A DNA stretch of 64,000 bases from Lunularia cruciata. Its lineage: Eukaryota > Streptophyta > Marchantiopsida > Lunulariales > Lunulariaceae. This document shows, one piece after another, positions 12,347 to 24,304 of the stretch; within the stretch, counting starts at the first letter, position 1, and every line of letters starts with the position of its first letter. Location of the stretch: NCBI GenBank assembly GCA_948567375.1, contig OX419762.1, positions 44,993,034-45,057,033 on the forward strand, given 5' to 3'. A model generated the notes under the pieces. That model worked only from the letters and a program-made list of their open reading frames with translations, did not search any database and was not told where the DNA came from. A program made the position numbers and the translations under genes.

Positions 12347-12366
12347 CAAGGGCCTTGTATGCTACC

Positions 12367-12374
12367 TATAAATA
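12367..12374 (+). promoter_or_regulatory. Z1 TATA box
   Basis: TATAAATA, preceded by the GAA/TTC clusters and followed about 105 bp later by the primer site. Conserved in Z2 (33756-33763) and, inverted, in Z3 (33435-33442); deleted in Z4. Confidence 0.8.
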
Positions 12375-12479
12375 CCAAAGCCAAAGCTCATGCTAGGCAT
12401 TTGGAGTTTTCCCTCATTCAAGTGTCCCAATGTGAGTTTCCATTCTCCTATTTCTCTCCTCGGATTCGGTCTTTTACAT

Positions 12480-12491
12480 TGGTATCAGAGC
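12480..12491 (+). promoter_or_regulatory. Z1 primer binding site (initiator tRNA-Met)
   Basis: TGGTATCAGAGC begins one base after the 5' LTR, complementary to the 3' end of plant initiator tRNA-Met, the usual primer of plant Ty3/gypsy elements. The same site is at 33869-33880 in Z2, 33319-33330 (one change, minus) in Z3 and 56748-56759 (decayed, minus) in Z4. Confidence 0.95.
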
Positions 12492-12747
12492 AAGAATGGG
12501 ATGGATGGAATTTATGGACCACCAAATCCACTTCCACAAAACCATTGGGATTTTTGTGTCCAAATACTACCCAAGCATCGTTTCACAGTTCATCACCTCG
12601 CACTTTGGACAAGATTTTCTACATATGATCACCATATATGAAGAACCCTTGGTGCTTCCAATTGTAACTTCTGGAGAACGGTGGACTTGTTGTTTCTATG
12701 TATTAATAAATTAGATAGATTGGGAGTGGTGTGATAGAGGAGCAACC

Positions 12748-13660
12748 ATGGCAACAATACTTGATGTTATTCTTGCTATGCAACAACAAATCTAGCACCT
12801 TACTTGATTGTTGGATGAATAAGATCTTTGATGACAAGAGTAGGTGGAGAGAGTACCAATCCGAGAAGGAGAAGGTTGGATCAGATTCCCGAAACCCAAG
12901 GTATTTGAAAGCAAGAATCTCTCGAGTGCAGTGGAGAATTTTTTGTTTGATTGTGAACGTTATTTTGAAGCTACTAATCTACAAGATGAGCAAAAAAGAT
13001 TCTTTTGGCTTCTAGCCAATTGGATGGAGTAGCAAAGCTATGGTGGAGATTCCAAATAGAGCAAGCCGAATGACAAATGGTTACACCAATCTTGACATGG
13101 GCAAAATTCAAGAGTGCAATAATTAGTCGGTTCCAAGTTATAAATGCCACACGAGCTGCACAGGATAAGTTGGTAGAGTTGAAACAAATTGGCTGTGTAA
13201 GAAGTTACATCACGCAGTTCCAAAACACCATCATGCAGATTCTAGATATTTTGGAAGGTGAAGCTTTGGATTGATTCGTGAGGGGCTTGAAGGTGAGAAC
13301 CAAATTAGAGGTAACATGCAAGAGCCACAACACTTGGAGGAAGCCATGTAGTTGGCCAAACATTTTGATTCCTTGGTGGCAACAACTTGGTCTCGACCTC
13401 AACCTTGACCTCCACAAAGCCTACCAATACACTACACACAAGTGGAGGAGCCAGCACCAATGGAGATTGATGCAATTCAACAAAGACCACTTGGCACAGT
13501 AGATAGGGAGAAACTGTGACAAAATGATGGTTGTTTTTATTGTCACCAATTGGGGCATCGCATTGCTGAATGTCCACTCAAGAATGGATGACCTCGACAA
13601 GTTGCCCAAGTAGAGGTTGTGGAGCATAATGATCAAGGAAACAAGGAATCCCAATAGGAG
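12748..13660 (+). pseudogene. Z1 Gag pseudogene
   Basis: A start at 12748 gives MATILDVILAMQQQ, matching Z2. The Gag core follows (WAKFKSAIISRF near 13093, then a Gln-rich helical stretch to 13290), and a CX2CX4HX4C zinc knuckle (CFYCHQLGHRIAEC, 13532-13573) for RNA binding. Stops interrupt it repeatedly, mostly TAG/TGA where the other copies have CAG, GAG or TGG, plus at least one frameshift near 13300. Gag would form the particle around the element RNA. Confidence 0.85.
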
Positions 13661-13683
13661 AATTTGAGCCGCCTATTGGGAGT

Positions 13684-14187
13684 TTGATTAGTTCCAATGG
13701 GATAGAAGGCTCGACCTATGCAAGTTTGCTTCACTTGCAAGGTATGATATCTAATTGGGGTTGTAGGATTTTGGTTGATTTTGGAAGTTCAAAGAATTTC
13801 ATGTCTATGCAAGTAGCAAAGGAATTAGGTATTCCTATCAAGCCAGTGATTGGAAGTAGTTTGATGATGGCGGATGGTAGAAAGGGTTTTGCATTCTGCA
13901 CCTCGCATCCTATTACCTTCAAGATTGGGAAGGAGTATTTGGAGTGTATGAGGTTTGTAGTGGCACCTCTACACTATGATATCATTTTGGGTCTACCCTG
14001 GCTTGAATGTCATAAGGTTCAAATTGATTGGACCCGACGTCAAATTCAAGTACAACACCAAGGTAGGAATTTCCGATTAGGTTGTCTGGCACCTTTGATT
14101 AAGACACCTACGAATAGCCAGTCTCAAGATGGGAAGTTTGTCGAGAAGGTAGCCATAGAGCAAACCTTGAAGGAAGTGGAGTCCTAA
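13684..14187 (+). pseudogene. Z1 aspartic protease region
   Basis: 167 codons open. The retropepsin-type active site reads LVDFGSS (DFGSS at 13777-13791), followed by GIPIKP and a second conserved hydrophobic block (IILGLPWL). The expected Ser/Thr after the catalytic Asp is Phe here and in Z2, Ile in Z3 and Leu in Z4. It would release mature proteins from the polyprotein. It reads on in the same frame into RT after a stop at 14185. Confidence 0.8.
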
Positions 14188-14301
14188 GATGGGAAGTTTG
14201 CAAAGAAGGCAACCATGGAGTAGGCTTGGAAGAGAGATGAGTCCCTAGAAGGGAAGTTTGTTAGTAAAGCAGCCATAAAGCAAGCTTTAGAGGAAGATAA
14301 G
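14122..14301 (+). repeat. Three in-frame 60-bp repeats between protease and RT
   Basis: Three units of exactly 20 codons (14122-14181, 14182-14241, 14242-14301) share a pattern Ser-x-[DE]-G-K-F-x-x-K-x-[AT]. Z2 has two units (35507-35626). Z3 (about 31540-31720, minus) and Z4 (about 54930-55115, minus) appear to have three. The linker is charged and probably unstructured. Confidence 0.85.
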
Positions 14302-17250
14302 TCTAAATTTGCGGTGTGGATCAAGCCGATTGCACAAGACCAATCTATGGAGGACCAAGAGCCTCATCAAGTAATGGTTGATCGGATAGTTAAGGAGTTT
14401 GAGGATGTGTTTTTGGATGATCTGCCCAAGGGATTACCCTCCGATCGAGGTATGCCCTTCAAGATCAAGTTATTGCCAAGGAGTACTCCAGTGAGTAAAC
14501 CAATCTATCGGCTCTCACCAAAGGAGTTGGAGGAGTTGCAAACAACACTTATAGAGTTGTTGGAGAAGGACTTCATATGACATAGTATCTCTCCTTAGGG
14601 AGCACCGATATAATTTGTTCCAAAGAAGGATGGAGGACTTTGTTTCTATATTGATTATTGTGGGCTTAATAAGTAGACCGTGAAGAATGCATATCCCTTG
14701 CCTCGGATAGATGACTTGCTTGATCAACTAAGTGGAGCACATTACTCTTCCAAGTTGGATCTTTGCAGCCGCTATTGGCAAATTCCGATTGATAGAGAGG
14801 ATGTGCAAAAGACTGCCTTTTGCACAAGGTATGGGCATTTTGAGTGGAGAGTTTTACCTTTTGGACTCACTAATGCTCTAGTAGTCTTCATGGATTAGAT
14901 GCATTGGGTGTTGGAGGGACTATTGGATTGGTCAGTGGTGTTGTTCTTGGATAATATCTTAATCTATAGCAAGATAGAGGCAGAACACGTGAATCATGTG
15001 CAAGAAGTCCTAAGACGACTACGACAATGGAAATTTCACTGCAAGAAGTCAAAGTGTGCTTTTTGGTAGAACGAGGTTACCTTCTTGGGTCATAAGATCT
15101 CCTCAAAGTGGATCAAGATGGAAGAAGAGAAGATCAAGGCCATTACTGATTGGCCTACCCCGAAGGATGCTACAGAAGTACGGGCATTCAATGGATTGGC
15201 CATTTTTTATTGGCGGTTCATCCTCTATTATGCTCATGTGGTTGCACCATTGACTGACCTCTTGCGAAAGAACTCGAGCTTCCAATGCAACACCAAGCAT
15301 GAAGAAGCATTCCAGAAGTTGAAACATATGGTGTCTTCAAGACCCATTCTTCAACCATATGATCCTCAACTACCTTGTTTGGTTGATTTTGATGCTTCTA
15401 ACTTTGCAATTGGAGCTATGTTGCAATAGGACTTCCCATATGGACTACATTCCATTGCCTTTATGTCTCGCTGACTAAATATAGGTAAAAGAAATTACCC
15501 AGCTTGAGATTGGGAACAACTTGTAATGGTACATGCCACCAAGGTATGGAGGCATTATCTCTTAAGGAAACAAGTGATCATGCGAATTGATTACAAGCCA
15601 TTGTTGCAAACCTTACACTTGGAGCACATGAAGAGTCAACATCATTGATGGGAAGAGCAACTCCAATTGTTCAACATCAAACTTGAGTACAAACCAGGTC
15701 GGTTCCATGTCATCCTTAATGCTCTATCACGACAACCTGACTTGAAGTCTCTTCCTCTCATCGTGGTAGCAATTACAAAGGTGTCAGTTGACCCCAAGAT
15801 CCATAACAAGTTTCTGATAGCTCTACAACAAGATCCCTTCTTCCAAATGGTACATGGTCGTCTAACAACAGGTGACAATGAGTACAACACCTTCTCCTTC
15901 AAGGAAGGCCTTCTATTCCATGCAGACCGGACCTATGTTCCAGCCAAAGGTGGTCTTCAACTTGTGCGCCTTCAAGAAGCCCATGATTTACCCCTCGCTG
16001 GTCACATGGGTGTGGACAAGACCTTGGGTACCCTCCAACGTCAATGGTGGTGGCCCAACATGACACGAGATGTTCAAAAATTTGTCTGATCGTGTGAGAG
16101 TTGCCAACGTAATAAGGCCAGCAACCAGAAGCCGAGTAGACTCCTTCAACCGCTTGCCATTCCATCAGCTCGCTGGGAGCATGTGAGCTTGGATCTCATC
16201 ACATCCTTGCCAAAGACAAAACAAGGACACACTGCCATTGTAGTGTTTGTGGATAAGCTTAGTAAGCAAATCCACTTGGCACCAACCTGTGATACCGTGG
16301 ATGCTCCAACCTTAGCGCAAATCTACTTCGACAATGTCTTCAAGCATCATGGGAGGCCATGCGTACTCATCTTTGACCGTGATCCTCAATTTACAAGGAA
16401 GTTTTGGCAAGCACTCTTTTAGATACTCGGCACCAAGCTTACTTTTTCCACGGCCTATCATTCTTGAATTGATGGACAAACTAAATATGCAAATCCTACA
16501 TTGGAGGATATGTTGCGTGCCTTTGTCAATGTCCACCATACCAATTGGGATGAATGTCTTGCCGCTGCAGAATTTGCCTACAACAATTCCAAACAAGCAA
16601 GCACCGGATTCTCTCCTTTCTTTCTCAATTTTGGCCAAGATCCACTTGAGATTTTCTTCTTGCTCCCCCTCCATCTCAAGTTCCTCATACTTCCACATTC
16701 TTGACCATTATATCCCAATCTCTCCAACAAGCCAAGTCTCACCTCTTTGTTGCTCAGAGTCACCAAAAAAATATGCGGACCACCATCGTTGTGATCTCCT
16801 CTTTGAAGTTGGTGATAAAGTCATGCTATCCTCCAGTAACCTCCCTCTCCCACTTGATACCCAAGATCATAAACTTGCCCTTAATTAGACAGGATCCTTT
16901 GATATCACCTAAATTGTCTCTCTTGTTGCTTATCAACTTGCCTTGCCTTGTCACATTCATATCCATCTTGTCTTTCATGTTTCCAACTTGAAACCCTTTG
17001 TTCCTAACCCCTCTTCCTTTTCCTCTTGAGTCCAACCTCCCCCTCTTCCTGTCCCTATCAATGATCATGAGGAGTACAAAGTTGATTGTATCCTTGCGCA
17101 TCATCATATTCAACAAGGCCGTCGCCAACATATGGAGTACAAGGTCCTTTGGAAAGGGTATCCCCTTCATGATGTCACCTAAGAACCTCTTTCTCACCTC
17201 CAAAATGCATAGCCATTCAAGAATTTGAAGCTTCATTGGCGACGTGGACC
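14302..17250 (+). pseudogene. Z1 RT - RNase H - integrase - chromodomain
   Basis: One frame runs from 13684 to about 16700 with stops but essentially no frameshift. RT motifs: LPFGLTNA and FLDN at 14944-14955 (normally FLDD, so the second catalytic Asp is lost). RNase H: VDFDASNFAIG near 15380. Integrase: HHCC zinc site (15985-16110), first Asp at SLDLIT (16183), second in DRDPQF (16376), and the catalytic Glu position changed to Lys near 16480. After a frameshift near 16640 the C-terminal part and a chromodomain (17057-17214: EEYKVDC, VLWKGYP) follow. Copying and insertion activity must have come from another copy if the losses predate its last move. Confidence 0.9.
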
Positions 17251-17260
17251 TCACCAACTA

Positions 17261-17274
17261 GCGGTGAGGGAATG
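17261..17274 (+). promoter_or_regulatory. Z1 polypurine tract
   Basis: GCGGTGAGGGAATG directly before the 3' LTR at 17275; Z2 has AGCAATGGGGGAATA before 38608. Confidence 0.75.
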
Positions 17275-17700
17275 TGTAACAATATGGAGTTTAGCAACTA
17301 AGTTAGTTGGGCTTACAAAGTAGTACATAAGACAAAGTAGCCTTTAATATTCTAGAAGTATCTAGGAAGCTTCTTGGGAAGCTTCCCGGCTAGCTTAGCT
17401 TGCACCTCAAGTAAGTATCTTCTAGAAGGAAGCTTCTAGAAGCTTCCAACTAGCTTAGCTTGCACGCCAAGTAGGCGGTTTCTAGAAGGAAGCTTCTTGA
17501 GAAGCTTCCTAGTTAACTTGGCTTGCAGTCTAAGAAAGCGGCTTGAGGAAGCTTCTTGAGAAGCTTCTCAAGGGCCTTGTATGCTACCTATAAATACCAA
17601 AGCCAAAGCTCATGCTAGGCATTTGGAGTTTTCCCTCATTCAAGTGTCCCAATGTGAGTTTCCATTCTCCTATTTCTCTCCTCAGATTTGGTCTTTTACA
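17275..17700 (+). mobile_element. Z1 3' LTR
   Basis: 426 bp, 11 differences from the 5' LTR. At least six of the 11 are CG to TG or CA changes. Contains the same GAA/TTC clusters and TATAAATA box. Confidence 0.95.
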
Positions 17701-17705
17701 CAATA

Positions 17706-19152
17706 GGTTAAATAGATAACAATAAAGAGCTGCCAATTATGACATTTCTCTTCAAACCTAGCCAATTTTTTACGTGTAGCCTCAAGAGAATAATCTATTT
17801 CTTGCCATTGTACCACCTTTTGGTAGACATTGGTTTATCACAAGTGTACTCTCAAATAAATAATCTCATTCTTTGCTTGGCAAAAAGATGTACGACTTAT
17901 AGAGTTTCATTCCCTTCACTCCCTCATGCTCTAAGCTCACCAAGAAAAATCAATACCTCCTACTCCTAAGCTACCCTTAAACCATCAAAATTACCATGAT
18001 AAGTGCCTTGATAACTTGGTGATTAGTTTTACTAAATTACCTAAAGTACAAATAATTTTATTAATAAACAATCACATGGTTTTTGGCCTTAGTGACCTCC
18101 CTTTTAAATTTTTCAAGCACATTCTTTAAGAATCTATGATCCTATCATAATTAAGAAGGTTTTTTGGCCTTATTTACCTCACTTTTGAATTTTTCAAGCA
18201 TATTTTGTAAGAATTTATGACCTTATCATGATAAAAAGTTTATATTCTCTAAGGTCAAGTCAAAGCTACCTAACTTTAAGTACCTCTTCTACCAAATTTT
18301 ACTTCACTTGATCAAGCCAAAAGGAGTTTGATACCTTCTAGATACCAAGTAAAAGACCATGCAAATTCAAAGATGTAGTTCCTATTCCCAAGTATTCTTT
18401 TATAAATTCCCCAAAGACTACCACTTTAATGTAAAGATAAAAGATAATATTAATGTAATATTATAATATATTTGGGGAATTTATAAAGAGTACTTTTATT
18501 AATACTAAATAGTATTGATAAAAGTACTTTTATCAATATTATACTATTCTAATATGATTCGATACTATTCTTTTATCTTTTATTATACTATATGTATCTT
18601 TTATTCTAATTTTATTACTAGAAGTATTTTTATTAATATTATACTATTTTAATATGATTTATTTTAAAATTCACTAAGATTACCATTGAATGCCAAAAAA
18701 TAAAATATTGGATCTCTCTCCATATTCACCCACACTAACTAGCTAGTTGTAACTATCTCAAACCCATTGACGTGCCTTAGTGACTAATATACACCTAGTG
18801 TGTTATAAAACAAGCAAGCAACTTATTATAAGCATTTTTAGTTCTAATGGTTGTATGAGCTTCATATGAACAAATTTATTTCATCTTGATAGTTTGATCT
18901 TAAAGATCCTTATTAAGTCTTGGTTGATTATGGTAGTTAAAAGTTGTTGTTCAATATGATTTTTTAAGGAGACAAGTGCATTTATTGCATGAACAAAGCA
19001 AATCTCTCTTCTAATTTTGTATGAAGGGATAAGAATTGTTGTTTACACACTGATTTTGAACTTTCAAGTATTATACAATAATCAATAAAGTTAAAAAAGC
19101 TTTAGAACATCTCAAAACTATGATATCATCCTAAATTACCTTGGTTTAAATT
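17706..19152. other. AT-rich spacer with tandem and inverted repeats
   Basis: No gene seen. A roughly 78-bp unit is repeated in tandem at 18078-18156 and 18160-18237 with mismatches. A fold-back region follows: 17-bp perfect arms at 18399-18415 and 18471-18487, and a 30-bp near-perfect palindrome at 18511-18540. These could be a decayed miniature transposon, but no target duplication was found. Confidence 0.55.
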
Positions 19153-19809
19153 TGTAATACCAATAGCTAGACATGTTATCTTTGAATGAAAATTGGCTTG
19201 GTAAAATTTGGAAGGATGTTCTAGATAATGAACTAAGTAGATCAGATAGAGTTATCACTGAAATAATATGTCTACTAATAAGGAAGGAGCCAAAAATAGT
19301 TTAAAATTTGAGCCAATTTTGGAGGTGTAAACGGATGAATTAGGCCTTGAAATTGTGTAGAGTTCTCCCAAGGATAGAAAAGGTTGGCCTTCCCTCCCCC
19401 TTGTTTTTCTCATTGAGAGCTTTCTAAAAATATCTCATCCATGCAATTATGAGGTTTTATAGTAAGATTCCATAAAGATTCCCTTTGGTCAAAGCTTGTT
19501 TGACCAACTAGATATGACCAAAATCAACATGTCATCCATGCATGCAACTAATACATATAGGTAGAGCTCACTAGTCATGCCTACACATCTTATCACACAA
19601 GATTAAAGCAAAGGGTGTGGGTAAAGTCATACACAAGCCATGTCACCAATACATGTATCTCATCCAAGGGTGGAGTTTCCTTTGAAGGAATCCTCTTTGC
19701 TATATAGTAAAGATAAGGTGCTCCTTTGGGGCTTCAAAGTATTGAGCGTGAAGCTTTGTGTTTCTTCTCCTTTGTTTCTCTTAAGGTCTCCTATCCTTGA
19801 AAGATTAAA
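19153..19809 (+). mobile_element. Y solo LTR
   Basis: Starts TGTAATACCAATAGCTAGAC and ends near GAAAGATTAAA, about 657 bp. Flanks AAATT (19148-19152) and GAATT (19810-19814) differ at one base, consistent with an old 5-bp target duplication. No internal sequence is attached. Confidence 0.8.
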
Positions 19810-20269
19810 GAATTTTAACTATGCAAAAAATCAAATTGATAGGGCAAAAAACCAAATTCAATTGACTTTAAAAGGGAAATCCTTACATTTAGGATATTTT
19901 TCATTTATATCTAAGATATTTTTGCACCTTTGCTAAATCTACCACTTGTTTTCTTACTTGACATTGAAGATAAGTACATGAGAGTATGTACTAGCAAGCA
20001 AGCTATCAATGAAGATATATCAGTGTTTACAACTTGGACCAAGATTAGTTAATTTATAGAGTTGGCACAACTGGATTTGAAGATGGTGAGTCTTAGGGTC
20101 CTATAAGAGATAATAGATTGTTTTTAGATGATTTAAAAGGTGTAACTTTTAGTAAAAGAATTTAATCTATAATAAATATAATCTTTTGCAATATACTTGT
20201 TACTACAATTTTTTATTCCTTCTCTTTGATATGATTTCAGAGATTTGGAAAATCATGATGTAGCTTATA

Positions 20270-20930
20270 GAAATTAGATTTTATAAAACACAATATCTCT
20301 TTGGATGAGCACCTTTATTGGTTGTTCATAAGAAAGATGATTTTTCTCAATTTGATATTGATAATCATGGATTGAATAAACAAACCATCACATGTACTTA
20401 TTTCGTATTTTCCATAAATGCTAGTTTGAATCAATTAAGTGGAGCTAAAATTTTCATCAAATTGAAATTTTGTAAGAGGCTCTAGTAAATTTGATCTTAG
20501 TATGAGATATATCTAAGTTAGCTTTTATCCATAAGGTACTAAGGTTCCTTTTTCATCACAAGTATTACTCTTGTTTACAAATATTCATATTCATGTACCA
20601 AATGCATTGAATAGTTAAATATTATTAGATTAATATTTTAGTCTATTATTAGTTGGTATTCTCATCTATTAAAAGATACAAAAAATTATTGTTCTATTAT
20701 GAAAAATAAACAATTCATATTTGGAAAGAAGACATTACCTTCTTGCAGCACAAGGTTTCAATTGTTATTATCTCAATGGAGAAGGGAAATATAAAGTCTA
20801 TCATAGACTAGATTTAAGTGATATTAGCTATGTTGAAAGACTTGATAAAATTATTGAGCTTCGTGGACAATTGACACATCATTACAAACATTCAATAAAC
20901 TATTTGGAGAAAATGTAAAATGATGATAAT
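20270..20930 (+). pseudogene. Highly decayed Ty3/gypsy RT fragment, separate family
   Basis: Fragments in shifting frames resemble RT: PLLVVHKKDD and DNHGLNKQT (20310-20385), NQLSGAKIF (about 20430), DISKLAF (about 20508), then a stretch aligning with the palm and thumb (WKEDITFLQHKVS near 20725, and IELRGQLTHHYKHS near 20850, where other elements have the chain-end fold before RNase H). It is more AT-rich and more diverged than X, Y or Z. No LTR could be assigned. Confidence 0.5.
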
Positions 20931-23900
20931 AAGGAGAAGGTAAAATTGGGATTTTTTATTTTTCACTTGGAGTACACAAAGCACAAATATTATCTTTAGG
21001 ATGGAAGTTTACCTCCAACGAGTTAGATGAAATTAGGTTAGCTCAAATTTATGAAATTCCATATTATTTGCAATGCACTTTTAATTTAACAAAAATATAA
21101 GTAAATCCTAAATTTCATGATGATATCTAATATTTTTCTCATGAAAATACATAAAGAAACCATGTTACCAACATAACTATTGGAAGAGTTTTTGTTTGAG
21201 CTTATTTTGAAATAACTTGCTATGAAGGATGGTGATTCTACCTCATTTTCTACCCACAAATTATGTTTAAATGAAATAAATAGTTCTTGGAATTTTCATG
21301 ATCTTATTCTTTGTTTAACTACACATTATAAGGATATATCAAAACTTTGTCATGAGCATGCATAGATTAAAGCACTCAACTTCTTGAATTTGGAAGACAA
21401 AATACCATGCTATCACAATATGTTTTTAGCACTAAAAATCTGTCAGTGTCTTCATTGTAATGCTTTGACTTTGATTTATACTATACTAATATTTTTGACC
21501 TTGACTTTGCTTCAAATTTTGAGCATAAAATTTGAAGGTTTTAGCTAGTATGATAAGATAAAAGGGCACTACTAGCAACTTCCTATTAAACTTAAGAAAA
21601 AAAGCCTTTAACTTGGAATTAATTTTGTATGAGAAAAGATACAGCTATAAATAACATAATTATTCTTGAAATTATCATTAATTTGGATTAAATTGTAGTA
21701 TGATCTTCAATTATCTTCAACTCATAATTTGTATATCTGATAATATACTTCAATCTTCAAATGTTAAGCCAAAAAAATAGCTATGTCTGAAATTTGGAAA
21801 TGAATTGTAAGTATATATTCATATCGTTAATCATCCTTCAACCCAGATGTCTCTTTTGGCTTCAAAAAGTTAATATATTATTGAAAGCATATTTATTCAT
21901 ATTGAATATGTTGTTGTTGATCAATTAGAAAAAATGGTAAAAAAACATGATCATTACTTTGACTCACTTTTATAATAATAAAAGTTTTCATATGTATATG
22001 TAGATATTTTAAAGAAGTTTTTATTATAGTTATTTTTTATATATCCCATTACAAATAAAGAGATCCACATTTTTCCATGAAAAAATAGATGTTTATTTAT
22101 GTTAGGGTGTTTTTACTACTAAATAAAACATATTAGTAAAGAGACCCAAATTGGATATTTTATTTAATCTTATCTGAATCAAAATACAGAATGCTATGTA
22201 GAAAATAACATTATAATTTAGAAGCTAATTTTAAGTAAGTAGGGTTAACTATTACATTGTGATAGAGAATTACTTGGTTACAATGAAATTGTTGCTTTCA
22301 ATAGGGAAAACGTTCTCATGTCAATAATAATGTAACCTTACTTCTTGTAGTAGATGTCTTAAATGGTGTTTTATGTTTTTACATTTATTTTTTTCTGTTA
22401 CAAGTAACAAAACATGTATAAAGCCATTAGTGTGTTATAATATGAATTATAATAAATTATAAAATAAATAAAATGAAATGATTTCCCTTCATATATATCT
22501 TGGTCAAATTTTAGAAATCTTGTTAACTTAAGTGGTGGATTAATATAAAAAGAAAAGAAGGGAAAAAATGTAGTAAAAATAAAAATTATACAAATATTTT
22601 ATATGTAATGTATTCGTTTTATTTATACAGTTTTTTGAATATTTTATATTTGAATTGATTATCAGATGGTTCATTTAAAAAAATATAGTTGTGTTGCACA
22701 TTTGCAATGGACACCCAAAGGACACCCATTCAAGGGGTTTTTGAATTAAACCTTGTTTTTTCCTTTTATAATGCATATCTTATTGAAGAGCTACTTCTAT
22801 AAACAATTGTTTTTTGGCATTATAGACTCAGTTTATATCTCAACTCTTATTAGAAAAAAGAAAGCAATGAAAATAGATTTGAAGCAATCATATCATAAGA
22901 ACATGGATAACTCATATGAAATTGGATATAATATCTTAATTATACATAGATGTTAAAAAATAAATCTTAAATTATTTTTATAAATTTTATGCATATTAAT
23001 ATAATGCATTCTTTTACCAATCATACTGAATGACAAATTCTAACTTCAATATTATGCTCTACAAAAATTAAGTAAAATTTGAATAATAAATTTAAGAAAC
23101 TCAATAAAAAATCATACATTTTTAATTTCCAATACCATAGAGAACCAATATACTACAATTTTATTATATTAAAAAATCTACCAACCTTATGTGCTATTTA
23201 AGAGATTTATGTACATCTTGCAGTATAGATAACACTCATTCTACAAATAGGTTATGTGGATTTCATACTTATTTTCTAAATATGAATTATTCTATATATT
23301 CTTGTCTTTATATATGAGTTCTCGTACATAAATGAAGAAGATTGAATGAGTTTTTGAATTAGTTCTTTGATTTTTATTCATTAAAGTTGTTTTATCTTTT
23401 AATCGTCCAAGGATATCATATAGAAAATAACAAGGATTACCTAAGTGTCAAAAAAATAACTATGGAAAATAGTCAAAAAAGGTCCAAGTGAAATAAAGTA
23501 GCATATAAGGAGCACTTGAGGTATATTTCAGAGATATTATATAGTCCACACCTTGATAACTAATATCCCTGTTGCTTTCTATGAATAAATAATAAATAAT
23601 TATATAATTATTAGCAATTCACTAATTTAATGTAATCTAAAATTTAACTTCAATGGTTTGATGGATAACATTCTACAACTATGTTGAATGATGCTATTTA
23701 AGCCTCAGTAGCATACTTGAGTGTATTTAAGTATGGTGAACCCTTGTCAAATGTACTCTTAGTTGTTTTTCAAAGAGGTTGGTTAATAATAAATTTATAT
23801 GCTTATGATTAAACTTCTCAAGATATTTACATGAAAGTATTGCATCTTCATTTATTCAAATAGTCAAGGTTACTTACAAGAGATGATTGTGTGCTTTAGT

Positions 23901-24087
23901 TGTCATCTAGATTTGATACTCTGGATATCTAGATGTAAATACTCTGGACTTTAAAGCATAAGTAAAGTAATTAAGATTAAAAAATATTATCATATTAATT
24001 ATGACAATGATTAATGGTAATAAACAAATAATAAATAAAATAGTAAACAAAATAATAGACTAATAATAAAAATAAATAATAAATGAT
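20931..24087. other. AT-rich DNA, no recognised feature
   Basis: Very AT-rich with many stops in all frames. It may include further decayed parts of the element at 20270, but nothing could be assigned. Confidence 0.5.

Positions 24088-24304
<217 letters not shown>

Larger units (their letters stand above)
12053..12478 (+). mobile_element. Z1 5' LTR
   Basis: Starts TGTAACAATATGG and ends TTTTACA. U3 contains four clusters of alternating GAA/TTC units (12144-12163, 12197-12225, 12258-12287, 12325-12346) and a TATAAATA box at 12367-12374. Transcription would start shortly downstream of the box. Confidence 0.95.
12053..17700 (+). mobile_element. Z1: complete chromodomain Ty3/gypsy retrotransposon
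   Basis: 5648 bp with LTRs 12053-12478 and 17275-17700 (426 bp each), an initiator-tRNA-Met primer site, Gag, protease, RT, RNase H, integrase, chromodomain and polypurine tract in canonical Ty3/gypsy order. CAATA flanks both ends (12048-12052 and 17701-17705). The LTRs differ at 11 of 426 sites by my count (97.4% identity), making it the youngest insertion measured here. Coding is broken by numerous in-frame stops, so it is non-autonomous now. Confidence 0.97.

Noticed and set aside
12480-12491. Part of a tRNA-Met gene
   Set aside because: Only the 12-base primer site is present, directly after the LTR; no cloverleaf follows.
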